From Bradyrhizobium sp. U87765 SZCCT0048 (GTDB lineage Bacteria; Pseudomonadota; Alphaproteobacteria; Rhizobiales; Xanthobacteraceae), in assembly GCF_018131225.1 (NCBI RefSeq), contig NZ_JAFCMM010000002.1, positions 1,054,001 to 1,118,000 of the forward strand: a DNA stretch of 64,000 nt, given 5' to 3'. This document shows, piece by piece, positions 10,101 through 18,812 of this stretch (position 1 is the stretch's first letter; every line of letters begins with the position of its first letter). The notes under the pieces were generated by a model. It had not been told where the DNA came from. It did no database searches and saw only the letters and a program-made list of their open reading frames with translations. Made by a program: the position numbers and the translations under genes.

Positions 10101-12229
10101 TAGATGTTGCCGGTGATCGCTCCGCTGGTGACGCCGAAGTTCCTGATCTGGCCGCTGTTGCCCGTGAACAGGCCGATGACGTTGGTCGACGGGCGATTGA
10201 CCGTCAGGTTCGAAACCGCGTAATTCTGTCCATCGAAGACGCCGGAGAACGGCGTTCCGGAATAGGCGTAGCTGGCGTTCATCGACAGCGTGCCGATCGG
10301 CTTGAAGCCCGCGCCGCTGTTCCAGGTCGACGTCACGCTGGCGTCAATATCGCGTCCAAGCGCGTAAGCCCCCGACAAGTTGTTGTTGACGTTCTGCAGG
10401 TCATAGACGTTGTTGACCAGCATGTAGGCGGTCAGCGAACCGCCGCCGGCGACCTTGCCGCTGTAGTCGGTCGCCGTCGCATAGCTCGTGGCATTGACCG
10501 ACGGCGTGCCCGTGGCGGGATTGCTGGCCGGATTGTAATAGATGTTCACCGCGCCGGAGGTCGACACCTGGATGCCGGCGCCGAACGTGACAGTTCCGCT
10601 GCCCATCCCGCTGTTGTCGGCGCGCAGATTGACCGCAGCGCCACCGGTGTTGGTGATGGCGGCGTTGACGTTGATATTGCGATAGGCACTGAGTGTCAGG
10701 CTGTTGCCGCTGGCCCAGCTGATGGCGCTCGCGACCGTGATGTCGCCGGCGTCGGTGCCGGCGCTGCCGAAGCCACCGGTTGTGATGGTGACGTTGGCCG
10801 TGCTGAGCGCGTTCTGCAGCGTGCTGACGTTGATGATGCTGGTGCCGGTCGGCTTGAAGGTCGTCTGGCCGCTATAGGTCGCCGAGCCCTGGCTGGTGTC
10901 GGTGCCGGTCGAAATCATCACGTTATAGGGATCGAGCAACAGGTTGCCGAGCGTCCCCTTGGGCGCGGACAGGTCCGTCACGCCGGCATAACCGAGCACG
11001 CCGTGGCTCGACACCTCCGCCTCGCCGCCGTTGCCGCCATCGGCGCCGCCACGGGCCGAGATCTTGCCGGCGAAATTCGTCTGCACATCCGACCAAACCA
11101 CGACATTGCCGCCGTTGCCGCTGCCGGTGGCGTCGGCTTTGATGGCGCTGGCGGCGTCCATCGTCACCGTCCTGGCGTGCTGCAGCGTGCCGCCGCCCTG
11201 GCGGTCGCCGCCGACTTTGACGTTGCCGCCCCCGGTCTTGCCGGAGGCATCGAGCCGGGCGCCGGCCAGCGCGATGTCCTGGCCGGTCACCGTGATGTTA
11301 CCGCCCCTGGCCTTGCGCGACGCCGTGGTCAGCTTGCCGCTGACCGTGACCTGGCCACCTTCGCCGCCGCCGATCTCGATCGCACCGGTCTTGCCGCCGA
11401 TCGAGCGCGCCTGCACCAGCCCGGAGATGTTGATGGCGTTGCGCGCCGCCTCGCGCGCCGTCGCCGCACTGATGATCACGGCGCCACCATCGGCCTTGAT
11501 GGTGCCGGAGCTCTCGACCAGCGCGCCGGAGGTCTTGGCGTTGGTCGGCGCTGCCACCTGCAGGAAGCCATCGCCGGAGAAGTCGAGCGTCGCCTGCTCG
11601 CCGGAGCCGAGCCCGACCTTGCCGAGCGGCACATAGATGTTGCCACTGTTCGAGACGGTGCCGCCGATCAGCGCCATGTAGCCGCCGCGGCCGACCGTGA
11701 TGGTGCCGGCGTTGCTCACCGCCGCCGACGCGCCGTTGCCGCTGAAATTGCGCTTGCCGCTCATGAAGTCGGCGTCGGAGATGCCGAGCGTCGAGGCGAC
11801 GAAGCCGCCGCCGGTGGTGACGGTGCCGCTCGGGGTGATGGCGATGCCGTTGGGATTGACGAGGTAGACCTGGCCGTTGGCGGTGAGCGATCCGGCGATG
11901 CTCGACGGCGTGTTGCCGGTGACGCGGTTGAGGATGGCCGACGACGCGTTCGGCTGGTTGATGTTGACTGCATAACCCTGGCTGATTGAAAAACTCTGCC
12001 AGTTGACCACCGCGCTCTGGCTGCTCTGGTTGATGGTCAGCGTCGACGACGACGGCTGCGACACGCTGACGCTGCCTGCCGCGACGCTGCCGCCGGTCGG
12101 CAGATTTTGCGCCGAGGCCGTGACCACGAGGCCGGGTGACGTCAACGCTGAGGTCGCAAGCAACAGCGCAAGGTGCGGCGCGCGAGAGCGAAGACGCGAA
12201 CCAGTGCCAACAGGAGCCGAGCGCATCAT
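4145..12229 (-). CDS. Giant TPS exoprotein 1 (TpsA; GLUG and MBG repeats)
   Basis: Secreted filamentous-haemagglutinin-type protein of 2694 residues, predicted to cross the outer membrane through the adjacent TpsB. Residues 1-40 form a long basic signal peptide ending TASA, followed by a TPS secretion domain whose hallmark NPNGI is at 125-129. About residues 690-1215 are GLUG repeats (for example GGLVGQNNGTITNSFSG). About 1288-2640 are sixteen MBG/YDG-type domains, each beginning like ITVTADAQSKVYGSADP. The last 12 residues, VVCFGSACFSVL, carry a CX4C pair shared with exoprotein 2. Extended beta-helix structure and adhesion or biofilm function are inferred from family knowledge. It is third in a tpsB-tpsA-tpsA operon, 83 bases after its paralogue. 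ATGs occur at 12229 and 12226. Confidence 0.9.
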   Translation of the reverse strand: MMRSAPVGTGSRLRSRAPHLALLLATSALTSPGLVVTASAQNLPTGGSVAAGSVSVSQPSSSTLTINQSSQSAVVNWQSFSISQGYAVNINQPNASSAILNRVTGNTPSSIAGSLTANGQVYLVNPNGIAITPSGTVTTGGGFVASTLGISDADFMSGKRNFSGNGASAAVSNAGTITVGRGGYMALIGGTVSNSGNIYVPLGKVGLGSGEQATLDFSGDGFLQVAAPTNAKTSGALVESSGTIKADGGAVIISAATAREAARNAINISGLVQARSIGGKTGAIEIGGGEGGQVTVSGKLTTASRKARGGNITVTGQDIALAGARLDASGKTGGGNVKVGGDRQGGGTLQHARTVTMDAASAIKADATGSGNGGNVVVWSDVQTNFAGKISARGGADGGNGGEAEVSSHGVLGYAGVTDLSAPKGTLGNLLLDPYNVMISTGTDTSQGSATYSGQTTFKPTGTSIINVSTLQNALSTANVTITTGGFGSAGTDAGDITVASAISWASGNSLTLSAYRNINVNAAITNTGGAAVNLRADNSGMGSGTVTFGAGIQVSTSGAVNIYYNPASNPATGTPSVNATSYATATDYSGKVAGGGSLTAYMLVNNVYDLQNVNNNLSGAYALGRDIDASVTSTWNSGAGFKPIGTLSMNASYAYSGTPFSGVFDGQNYAVSNLTVNRPSTNVIGLFTGNSGQIRNFGVTSGAITGNIYVGGLVGQNNGTITNSFSGASVSGYRYSGGLAGYNAGGVIQFSYATGNVTNTLRGQGSGGDNAGGLVGYNGASIVGSYASGNVSAQGGAAGGLVGQNNSSISQSYATGSVFGYTAGGLVGANSGPITQTYATGLVTATYNPQSGGLVGYDVSGGASVTNSYWDTQTTGKSNGNGGAVGTFQATGLTTAQFANSANMPGLTFGTTPGASGFVIIDADGTLNNPYSLHGATRPFLLSEYSTSIGNAHQLQLMMLAPTASYTLMRNIDLSAALGSSSGNWFTSNVLGDGYGFVPIGSAVQFRGVLDGGGHTIANLSISRGDLAGLFGIIEAEGIVRNLGVVNATVSGGNQVGVIAARSLGTITNVYATGTVSGTQSVGGLVGTNVNVLSQSYSTASVTGTGTGIYVGGLVGTNFGTISQSYAGGTVSGLQNVGGLVGMNQSFGAISDAYASGTVTGLAGSSEVGGLAGYNHGIITRTYATGAVSGTSDLGGLVGYNSGVGRVTNSFWDTTTTGMSQGYGTNLYTFNATGQTTAQLQDLSNYQTLFSGWDFQGVWAPPNQVGQNNGSGVAHYPELYAFLSVLTIAPNAITRNYGDTNPTLTATYYGNLKPGDSFATLASLFTSAGQFSNVGDYAITASGAAVTSPSGNVYRLVYIPGTLTVTGRPLTITADAKTRVYGDTTDPTLTYQITNGGLLNGDVLTGGLSTLASSTSNVGNYAITQGTLGNFNYAITYVSANETITPRSISVTANAATRAYGDANPTFTYSVNGLVGSDTLSGALATSAASATGIGTYGITQGTLGNSNYTITSYTGANLTITPRQITVTADAQSRSYGDANPALTYTVGGQGLVNNDSLSGALATSATTSTGVGVYGITAGDLGNASANYQITTFTGANLTINARAITVTANAQSKVYGSADPTLGYTVGGGGLVNGDTLTGTLTRIAGENVVGGGYAIGQGSVTNTNNPNYAISYTGNTLTVTPATLTIAPTSAQSKVYGQTDPTFGYAASGQVVNAGLGINDSGLTLTGALGRTAGETVAGGPYAYTLGSLSAGANYTLVMAANPAAFAITPATLTIAPTAGQSKTYGQADPTFAYTASGQVVNAGLGINDSGLTLTGGLGRAAGENVAGGPYGYTLNTLSAGSNYTLVMATNPASFAITPATLTIAPNSGQSKTYGNVNPTYTYAVGGRVVNATLGIDDSGLTLTGRLGRVAGETVVGGPYSYTLNTLSGGSNYTLAMATNPASFAITPRAITVTADAQSKVYGSADPSLTYLVSGAGLVSGETLTGTLTRVVGENVVGGGYAIGQGSITSANNTNYAITYVGNTLSITPATLTITPTSGQSKTYGGADPTFTYTASGRVVNAGLGIDDSGLALTGALGRVAGETVAGGPYAYTLGSLSAGGNYTLAFAAHPAAFVINPATLTYTANAATRSYGDANPAFSGIVTGFVNNETLATATTGTAMFASSANLASGVGGYAITGSGLIANNGNYVFVQASGNSTALSIGRRAITVTVDAQSKVYGTSDPTLSFTVGGNGLVNGDVLSGTLSRAGGENVVGGGYAIAQGTVTNANNANYAITYAGNTLTVTPATLTVTPTGGQSKTYGGADPTFTYSASGRVVNAGLGIDDSGLALTGALGRVAGETVAGGPYAYTLGTLSAGGNYTLAFAANPARFVINPATLTYTAGAATRQYGDSNPAFAGTVTGFVNNETLGSATTGTMTFASSAGAASGVGAYGITGAGLTANNGNYVFVQAAGNATALTLTPRVITVTANDQSRTYGDANPALTYVVGGGGLVNGDTLSGSLATAATPTSNIGAYAILQGSLAASANYTLTGFTGATLTVTPRPITVTADALSRTSGDANPALTYSVGGRGLANGDMLSGMLATAADMNSPAGTYAITQGSLARPSANYILTYVGANLTVQPRPPANSLSAVLDTLQSPVAPPQQVPIGVTAFFGAPQPGAAGGGHVVYADPRGDRPVVCFGSACFSVL
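4821..6362 (-). repeat. Two tandem 771-bp units (three MBG domains each)
   Basis: Within exoprotein 1 the boundary sequence (ATGGCACG or ATGACGCG before CGTG/CGTC) recurs at 4821, 5592 and 6363, exactly 771 bases (257 codons) apart. Each unit encodes three domains in the same order. The first has KVYG followed by GLVNG or GLVSG. The second has SKTYGGADPTFTY and VVNAGLGIDDSG. The third has YGDANPAF or YGDSNPAF and GFVNNETL. The two units are highly similar, which points to a recent in-frame triplet duplication. Confidence 0.85.
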
Positions 12230-12312
12230 CTTATTCTTTCAAAAAACCTGAAACAGGACGTCGCGAGTGATAGTTTGGTCGCGGCGCCGCTGCGGCCATG
12301 ACCAAATCCGAT

Positions 12313-15300
12313 TTAGAGAGCGCCAAAGCACATGCCTCCGACACAGACGAACGCCTGGTCCGAGCGAGGATCGGCATAGAACGTGGCAACGCCGTTTGCT
12401 GTCATGATCCGCGGCGCGCCCTGAATGGCGGTCACGCCCACCGGCAGCGCCACCGGCGTGGCGTTGGGGGCGAAGAGACGATCGATGATGGCGGAGTAGT
12501 TCAAAGCCGGCCGCGGCTGCACGATCAGATTGGCGCCGACATAGGTCAGCAGATAATTGGCCGAGGCCGCGACCGTGCCCTGGGTGATGGCGTAGCTGCC
12601 GACCAGCGAAGTCGTATCCGCCGAGGTCGCCAGCGCGCCCGTGAGGATGTCGCCGTTGGCGAGGCCCGCGCCGCCGATGACATAGGTCAGCGCCGGGTTC
12701 GGCTCGCCATTGAACTTCGTTTTCACATCGGCAGTCACCGTGATCGGCCGTTGCGTCACGGTCAGCGTCGAACCGGTGAAGCTGGCCAGCGTGTAGTTGG
12801 CGGAAGCCGCGAGGGACCCCTGCGTGATGGCATAGCTGCCGACATTGCTGGCTGCCGTCGCCGACGTGAACATACTGCCGGATAGCGTGTCGCCGTTCAC
12901 CAGCCCCATGCCGCCGACAGTGTAGCTCAGGGAGTTGGCATCGCCATAGATGCGGCTCCGCGCATCTGCCGACACGGTGATCGAGCGCGGCGTCACGGCC
13001 AGTGTCGCGCCATTGTAGATCAGCGCGTAGTTCGACGAGGCTGCGAGCGCCCCCTGGGTGATGGCATAGCCGCCCACGTTGCTGGTCGTCGTTGCTGGCG
13101 AGGCGAGGCTGCCGGACAGCGTGTCGCCGTTCACGAGGCCAGCGCCGCCGAGCGTGTAGGTGAAGGCAGGATTGGCGTCGCCATAGATGCGGCTCTTGGC
13201 ATCCGCCGTCACCGTGATCGCCCGCGGCGTCACGGTCAGTGTCGCGCCGGTGTAGGTCAGCGCGTAGTTCGAAGAGGCCGCGAGCGAGCCCTGCGTAATG
13301 GCATAGCCACCAATATTGCTGGCTGCAGTCGCCGTCGAAGCAAGGCTGCCAGACAGCGTGTCGCCGTTGACCAGACCTCCGCCGCCGATGGCGTAGCTGA
13401 AGGCCGGATTGCCGTCGCCATAAGCCCGGCTCTGCGCATCCGCCGTCACGGTGATCGCGCGCTGGTTCACCGTCAGCCGGCCGTCGCTGGCGAACCTGAA
13501 TGCATATCCGCTCCGGCTGGTCAGCGTGCCCCGCGCGACGTCGATGGTGTCAGGCGAGCCGGCGACATTGGCCGTCGCGTCGGCGCCGGTCGATGTGACG
13601 CTGGCCGTGCCGTAGTGCGCCGTCCCGGCGCTGTCGCCGAGATACACGCCGGCGATGCCGGCGTCATAGCCCGTGATCACGTAGTTACCGGCGATCGCGG
13701 CGCTGGCATCCTCGCCATAGGTCTTGCTGGCGTCCGTCGAGGTGACGGTGAGGGTCCGCGTGGCGGAGAAGACGTAGCGGCTGCCAGCGAGCGGGACGCT
13801 GCCGGGCGCCAGCGTCGCAAAGGTGTTGCCGAAGATCGCTGTGCGGCCGCTGTCCAGATTGCCGAACGTGTCGCCGGCCGGATCGGCGGAATAGACCAGC
13901 CAGCGCCCGCGGGTCGCCGTCACCACATCCGAGCCGCGATTGTTGATGAAGGCCCCGGTCGCCGCGAGCACCGGGCTGGGGCCGCTCACCGTCACGTCGG
14001 AGGCGATGGTGAGATCTCCGTCGGTCGAAACAGTCAATCCGCCGGATGTCGCGACTCCGCCGGTCGTCGCGCCCGTCGCATTCCCGAGCGAGCCGATGGT
14101 CAGGCTTCTGGTGTTGATGACGGTCAGGTCACCGGCATTGGCGGCCAGCGTGCCGACCTGGTTGCCTCCGGCATTGAGCGTGAACGAGCCGGATCCGGTG
14201 AGCAGCAGCCCGCCGGCGGAAACGGCCGCGCTCTGCGTCACCGTGCCGCTGGACGACAGCGCCAGTGTTCCCGAGAGCGACAATGCCTGATCGAGGGCGA
14301 AGCTCGACGCCGCGCTGTCGATCTGGCGATTGGCGAGGGCCATACTGGATGCTGCAGTCGAGCCGACGGTCGTGCTGAACGCCGTGTTGAGGGCCGACAG
14401 CGAGCCGATCGAGCTGTCCGACGTGTCACGACGCCAGCCGTCGGTCAGATTGAGATTTGTCGTCAGCTGGCCAACAGCGCCGGTGCGGAACGCGATCGCG
14501 CCGCTGGAATCCGACGTCGAGGCGGCAATGCCGCTCGCGTTTGCGACCGTCCCCGCAGGCGCGAAGACATAGTAATAGCCGTTGACACCCGTCGACGCCG
14601 AACCCACGACCACGCCGCCATTGGTGACCGACACGGTTGCCAGCCAAGGAGAAACGCCGTTCTGCCGGGTGGCGTAGCCGGACACGGCCCGCACGCCGTT
14701 CGGGAAGAAGCTCTTAAGGTACGGATAAAGCCCGCTGGAGCCACCCGCGAATGCGCCGCCAAGGCCGCTTGCGCCGCCCGACTGGAATTGGGCCGTGGTC
14801 AGATCTTGGCCGCCCCCGCCCCTGCCGGTGGTGGAAGTGTCGGCATAGACATTGGTCAGCGCAAGGCCGCTCCCCCCGCCGATCAGGCCGCCGGCGTACA
14901 CGCCGGCGGAAGGGCCGGTCGCATAGCCGTTGGTCAGCGAACCGCCGTCGCCACGGCCGATCAGTCCGCCGGCATAATTTCCCGCCGCGGCGCCGGTGGC
15001 GAAGACGTCACGGATGGTGCTGTTGGTCGCCCATCCGACAAGCCCGCCGTTTCTTACGCCGCCGCTGGACGACCCGGTCGCAAACGAATTCACGAGCAGG
15101 CTGCTGAACAGATCACCGATCAGCCCGCCGGCGCTTCCCCCAGAGACCGATGTGGTAGCGTAGGCGTTTGCGACGACACCACCGTTGTTGACTCTGGCGA
15201 CCAGCGCGCCGCTGGAATAGCCTCCCGTCACGGAACCGCCGATCACGCCGATATCCCGCACGGTGCCGGTGAGATAGCCGAACAGCCCAGCATAAGTGCT

Positions 15301-18300
15301 GCTATCGATGGTCAGGCCGGTAACGGTGTGACCAAGACCATCGAACGTACCGGAGAAAATGCCGACGATCGCGTTCGAATAGCTGCCGGTCGGGCTGAGC
15401 GAATTTACCAGCGCATAGTTTCCGCTGCCATTGTTGATGCCGGCGAGGTCATCCATCGTGTAGAGCAGCTGATAGCTCTGGCCGTTGATCGACAGCGTGC
15501 CGCCGGCGCTCGCTGTTGCGGCGGAGCCGTCGGCGTTGACATAGGTCAGCGGCGCGCCGATCGCGAACGTCAAGTTGGTGGGGTCGCTCGCGTCGTAGCC
15601 GAGCGCCGCCGTGCTTGCCCCCTGCATCGTGACCGGAGCGTTGATCCTGAGTGCTCCTGCACTGTTGAGCGTCAGGCTTCCGCCATCCTGGATGGTGATC
15701 GCGCTGGAGACGATGAGCGGCGCGCCCGCTGTCGTGGTGCGCGCGGCAAAGCTGCTCGCATTGATCGCCTGGTCGACAGTGAAGCTCGCCCCCGTGGCGG
15801 TGATATCGTAGACGGTCGCCCCGTTGATCGCCGCGATCGCGGCCGCGTTGCCGCCTGCTGCTGCCGCGACGTTGGCCTTGACGTTGGACAGCAGCGTTGC
15901 CGACGTCGGCGCTGTCAGCCGTTGGCCGTAGAGATTGACGCCACCTTGGGACACCGCGCCGGTCGCCGTGGTCAGCGTGGCGGAATTCGCGTTGGAATAG
16001 CTGAGCAGGCTCGCGCCGTTGTCCAGCGCGCCCGGCGCGAAGGCGAAATAGTAATAGCCGTTCGCGCCCGACGAGATCGTTCCGAGACTGATGCCGCCCG
16101 CGACGAGACCGATCGATGCGCCGGCGAGCCCGATCGTGCCGCCGTCGGAATAGGCTGTTCCGGACACGACTTGCGGACCGCTCGGATAGAAACTCGACAG
16201 ATAGGGATACAGCCCCGCATCCGCGCCCCAGACCGTGGACGACAATCCCGGCGGCAGAGTCCCCGACTGCAGGTCGGCCGTGGACACGCCGCCGGCCTGC
16301 ACCGCGCCGTTGACGTCGTAGCCTGCGGCGGCCGATGTGCCGCTGGTATGCGCGTTCCAATACAAGTCATAGCTGAGATGAGGGGTGGCCGGCGCGACGT
16401 AACCGGCGATGCCGCCGACATACCCGCCGCTGCTGATCACCATGCCGGTGAACAGGCTTTGCTGGATCCCGCCGCCCTCGAGGCTGCCCACCAGACCGCC
16501 GACATACTGACCGGCGCTGACCATGCCTGATGCGACGCTGGTCTTGATCAGCCCGGTGTTCCGTCCGGCCAGGCCGCCGGCGTACTGTCCGCCCGTCGTC
16601 ACATCGCCGGTGGCGAAGCTGGACTGGATCGTGCCCGTGTTGAAGCCGATGAGGCCGCCGACGTATTGCGAGCCATAGACGGTTGCGGAGGAGTAGCTGG
16701 TCTGCACCACGCCGCCGTTGTTGCTTCCGGCGAGGCCGCCGGTGGTGAGGTTGCCGTTCACCGAACCGCCGACCAGGCCGAAGTTCGACAGCGTGCCGAA
16801 CAGCACCCCGATCATGCCGTTGTTGTTGAGGCCACCACCTATGTTCAGGTTCGAGACGGTATGGCCGAGGCCGTCGAGCTTGCCGCCGAACCCGCCCATT
16901 AGTTGCTGATTGTAGGTGATCCCGCTGGCGTCGAGATTGGTGGCGAGCGCGTAGTTGCCGGTAATACCGGCGCCGTAGGTTGCGATCGTGGCGCCGGTCG
17001 TCGAATTGATGCCGTCGATGGCATCGAAATTGGCCATCGAATAGACCAGCGTGTACGTCGTGCCGTTCAGCTTGAACGTGCCGCCATTGTTGGTCGCGCC
17101 GTAATCGATCGAGGCGCCGCGCGCGAACGTGAGGCCGGTGGTGCTGACATCCGCGACCGTGGCGGCGGTGATGTTGACGGTGCCTGCGCCGGTGACGCTG
17201 ATGGTCTTGTTGACCTGGACGCCGCCACCGGCGTTAAGGTTCAAGGTGCCGGTCCCATTGAGGGTCATGAGCGCGTTGACGGCGATATTGCGCGCAGCAC
17301 TCAGCGTCAAGGTCGTGCCGGACGACCAGGCAACTGGGGCCACGACGGTGATGTCACCGGCCTGCGATCCCCCCGACCCCGTCGTCACGTTGACATTACC
17401 GAGTCCCAGCGCGGCCTGCAGCGTGCCGACATTGATGACGCTGTCATTGCCGGTTGCGGAAAAGCCCGACGTATCGGCGCCATTCGAGATGATGACGTTG
17501 TAGGGATCGAGCAGCAGGGTGCCGAAGCTGCCCTTCGTCGCGGAGAGGTCCGTGAGGCCGGTATAGCCGAGCTTCGCCTTGCCCGAGACTTCCGCCTCGC
17601 CGCCATTGCCACCATCGGCGCCGCCGCGAGCGGAGATTCTGCCGCCGAAGTTGGTCTGGACATCCGACCACACCACCACGTTGCCGCCGTTGCCAGTGCC
17701 GGTGGCGTCGGCCTTGATAGTACTGGCGGCATCGATGGACGTGGTCTGCGCACGCTGCAGCGTGCCGCTCCCCTGGCGGTCACCGCCAATCCTGACATTG
17801 CCGCCACCGGTCTTGCCGGAGGCATCGAGCCGGGCGCCGGCGAGCGCAATGTCCTTGCCGGTCACCGTGATGTTGCCGCCCTTACTCTTGCGCGACGCCG
17901 TGGTCAGCGTGCCGCTGACCTTGACTTGCCCGCCCTCGCCGCCGCCGATCTCGATCGCGCCGGTCCTGCCGCCGATCGAGCGCGCCTGCACCAGCCCGGA
18001 GATGTTGACGGCATTGCGGGCCGCCTCGCGCGCGGTCGCCGCGCTGATGATCACGGCGCCGCCGTCGGCCTTGATGGTGCCGGAGCTTTCGACCAGCGCG
18101 CCGGAGGTCTTGGCGTTGGTCGGCGCTGCCACCTGCAGGAAGCCGTCGCCGGAGAAATCGAGCGTTGCCTGCTCGCCGGAGCCGAGGCCGACCTTGCCGA
18201 GCGGCACATAAATGTTGCCGCTGTTCGAGACGGTGCCGCCGATCAGCGCCGCATAGCCACCACGCCCCACCGTGATGGTGCCGGCGTTGCTGACCGCCGC

Positions 18301-18801
18301 CGACGCGCCATTGCCGCTGAACGAGCGCTTGCCGTTCATGAAATCGGCATCGGAGATGCCGAGCGTCGAGGCCACGAAGCCGCCGCCGGTGGTGACGGTG
18401 CCGCTCGGGGTGATGGCGATGCCGTTGGGATTGACGAGGTAGACCTGGCCGTTGGCCGTGAGAGAGCCTGCGATGCTCGACGGCGTGTTGCCGGTGACCC
18501 GATTGAGGATCGCCGATGACGCGTTGGGCTGGTTGATGTTGACGGAATAACCCTGGCTGATCGAGAAGCCCTGCCAGTTGACCACCGCGCTCTGGCTGCT
18601 CTGATTGATGGTCAGCGTCGACGGCGACGGCTGCGACACGCTGACGCTGCCCGCCGCGACACTGCCGCCGGTCGGCAGGTTCTGCGCCGAGGCCGTGGTG
18701 GCGAGAGCCGGTGCCGTCAGGGCCGTGGTGGCGAGCAGCAACGCCAGCCGCCGGGGCCGGAGCCGGAACCGCAAGGAAGCTGTCACGACCGCCGAACGCA
18801 T
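12313..18801 (-). CDS. Giant TPS exoprotein 2 (TpsA; GLUG, B-like and MBG repeats)
   Basis: Secreted TpsA paralogue of about 2162 residues. The signal peptide ends TASA at residue 39 and the first 440 or so residues are nearly identical to exoprotein 1, including NPNGI. After that the architecture differs. GLUG-type repeats lie around 667-800 and 1163-1327. Each block is followed by a small domain with the pattern VSG...G.NGYYY (about 870-930 and 1365-1418), resembling carboxypeptidase-regulatory/SdrD-B folds. One YDG-like and four MBG domains follow (about 1673-2100), then the tail FVCVGGMCFGAL with CX4C. I prefer the ATG at 18801, with GAGAGAG 6 bases upstream, over a TTG at 18816 inside the tpsB stop. 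Adhesin-like function is inferred. Confidence 0.9.
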   Translation of the reverse strand: MRSAVVTASLRFRLRPRRLALLLATTALTAPALATTASAQNLPTGGSVAAGSVSVSQPSPSTLTINQSSQSAVVNWQGFSISQGYSVNINQPNASSAILNRVTGNTPSSIAGSLTANGQVYLVNPNGIAITPSGTVTTGGGFVASTLGISDADFMNGKRSFSGNGASAAVSNAGTITVGRGGYAALIGGTVSNSGNIYVPLGKVGLGSGEQATLDFSGDGFLQVAAPTNAKTSGALVESSGTIKADGGAVIISAATAREAARNAVNISGLVQARSIGGRTGAIEIGGGEGGQVKVSGTLTTASRKSKGGNITVTGKDIALAGARLDASGKTGGGNVRIGGDRQGSGTLQRAQTTSIDAASTIKADATGTGNGGNVVVWSDVQTNFGGRISARGGADGGNGGEAEVSGKAKLGYTGLTDLSATKGSFGTLLLDPYNVIISNGADTSGFSATGNDSVINVGTLQAALGLGNVNVTTGSGGSQAGDITVVAPVAWSSGTTLTLSAARNIAVNALMTLNGTGTLNLNAGGGVQVNKTISVTGAGTVNITAATVADVSTTGLTFARGASIDYGATNNGGTFKLNGTTYTLVYSMANFDAIDGINSTTGATIATYGAGITGNYALATNLDASGITYNQQLMGGFGGKLDGLGHTVSNLNIGGGLNNNGMIGVLFGTLSNFGLVGGSVNGNLTTGGLAGSNNGGVVQTSYSSATVYGSQYVGGLIGFNTGTIQSSFATGDVTTGGQYAGGLAGRNTGLIKTSVASGMVSAGQYVGGLVGSLEGGGIQQSLFTGMVISSGGYVGGIAGYVAPATPHLSYDLYWNAHTSGTSAAAGYDVNGAVQAGGVSTADLQSGTLPPGLSSTVWGADAGLYPYLSSFYPSGPQVVSGTAYSDGGTIGLAGASIGLVAGGISLGTISSGANGYYYFAFAPGALDNGASLLSYSNANSATLTTATGAVSQGGVNLYGQRLTAPTSATLLSNVKANVAAAAGGNAAAIAAINGATVYDITATGASFTVDQAINASSFAARTTTAGAPLIVSSAITIQDGGSLTLNSAGALRINAPVTMQGASTAALGYDASDPTNLTFAIGAPLTYVNADGSAATASAGGTLSINGQSYQLLYTMDDLAGINNGSGNYALVNSLSPTGSYSNAIVGIFSGTFDGLGHTVTGLTIDSSTYAGLFGYLTGTVRDIGVIGGSVTGGYSSGALVARVNNGGVVANAYATTSVSGGSAGGLIGDLFSSLLVNSFATGSSSGGVRNGGLVGWATNSTIRDVFATGAAAGNYAGGLIGRGDGGSLTNGYATGPSAGVYAGGLIGGGSGLALTNVYADTSTTGRGGGGQDLTTAQFQSGGASGLGGAFAGGSSGLYPYLKSFFPNGVRAVSGYATRQNGVSPWLATVSVTNGGVVVGSASTGVNGYYYVFAPAGTVANASGIAASTSDSSGAIAFRTGAVGQLTTNLNLTDGWRRDTSDSSIGSLSALNTAFSTTVGSTAASSMALANRQIDSAASSFALDQALSLSGTLALSSSGTVTQSAAVSAGGLLLTGSGSFTLNAGGNQVGTLAANAGDLTVINTRSLTIGSLGNATGATTGGVATSGGLTVSTDGDLTIASDVTVSGPSPVLAATGAFINNRGSDVVTATRGRWLVYSADPAGDTFGNLDSGRTAIFGNTFATLAPGSVPLAGSRYVFSATRTLTVTSTDASKTYGEDASAAIAGNYVITGYDAGIAGVYLGDSAGTAHYGTASVTSTGADATANVAGSPDTIDVARGTLTSRSGYAFRFASDGRLTVNQRAITVTADAQSRAYGDGNPAFSYAIGGGGLVNGDTLSGSLASTATAASNIGGYAITQGSLAASSNYALTYTGATLTVTPRAITVTADAKSRIYGDANPAFTYTLGGAGLVNGDTLSGSLASPATTTSNVGGYAITQGALAASSNYALIYNGATLAVTPRSITVSADARSRIYGDANSLSYTVGGMGLVNGDTLSGSMFTSATAASNVGSYAITQGSLAASANYTLASFTGSTLTVTQRPITVTADVKTKFNGEPNPALTYVIGGAGLANGDILTGALATSADTTSLVGSYAITQGTVAASANYLLTYVGANLIVQPRPALNYSAIIDRLFAPNATPVALPVGVTAIQGAPRIMTANGVATFYADPRSDQAFVCVGGMCFGAL

Positions 18802-18812
18802 CGCGTGCTCTC

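Noticed and set aside
5885..11989. Forward open frame of 2034 codons opposite exoprotein 1 (and shorter ones at 4085-5623 and 13615-16530)
   Set aside because: It is in exact codon register with the reverse gene, so it stays open only because the gene avoids TTA, CTA and TCA codons. Its product is arginine/glycine/alanine-rich with no domain, and the reverse frame encodes clear secretion and repeat domains.
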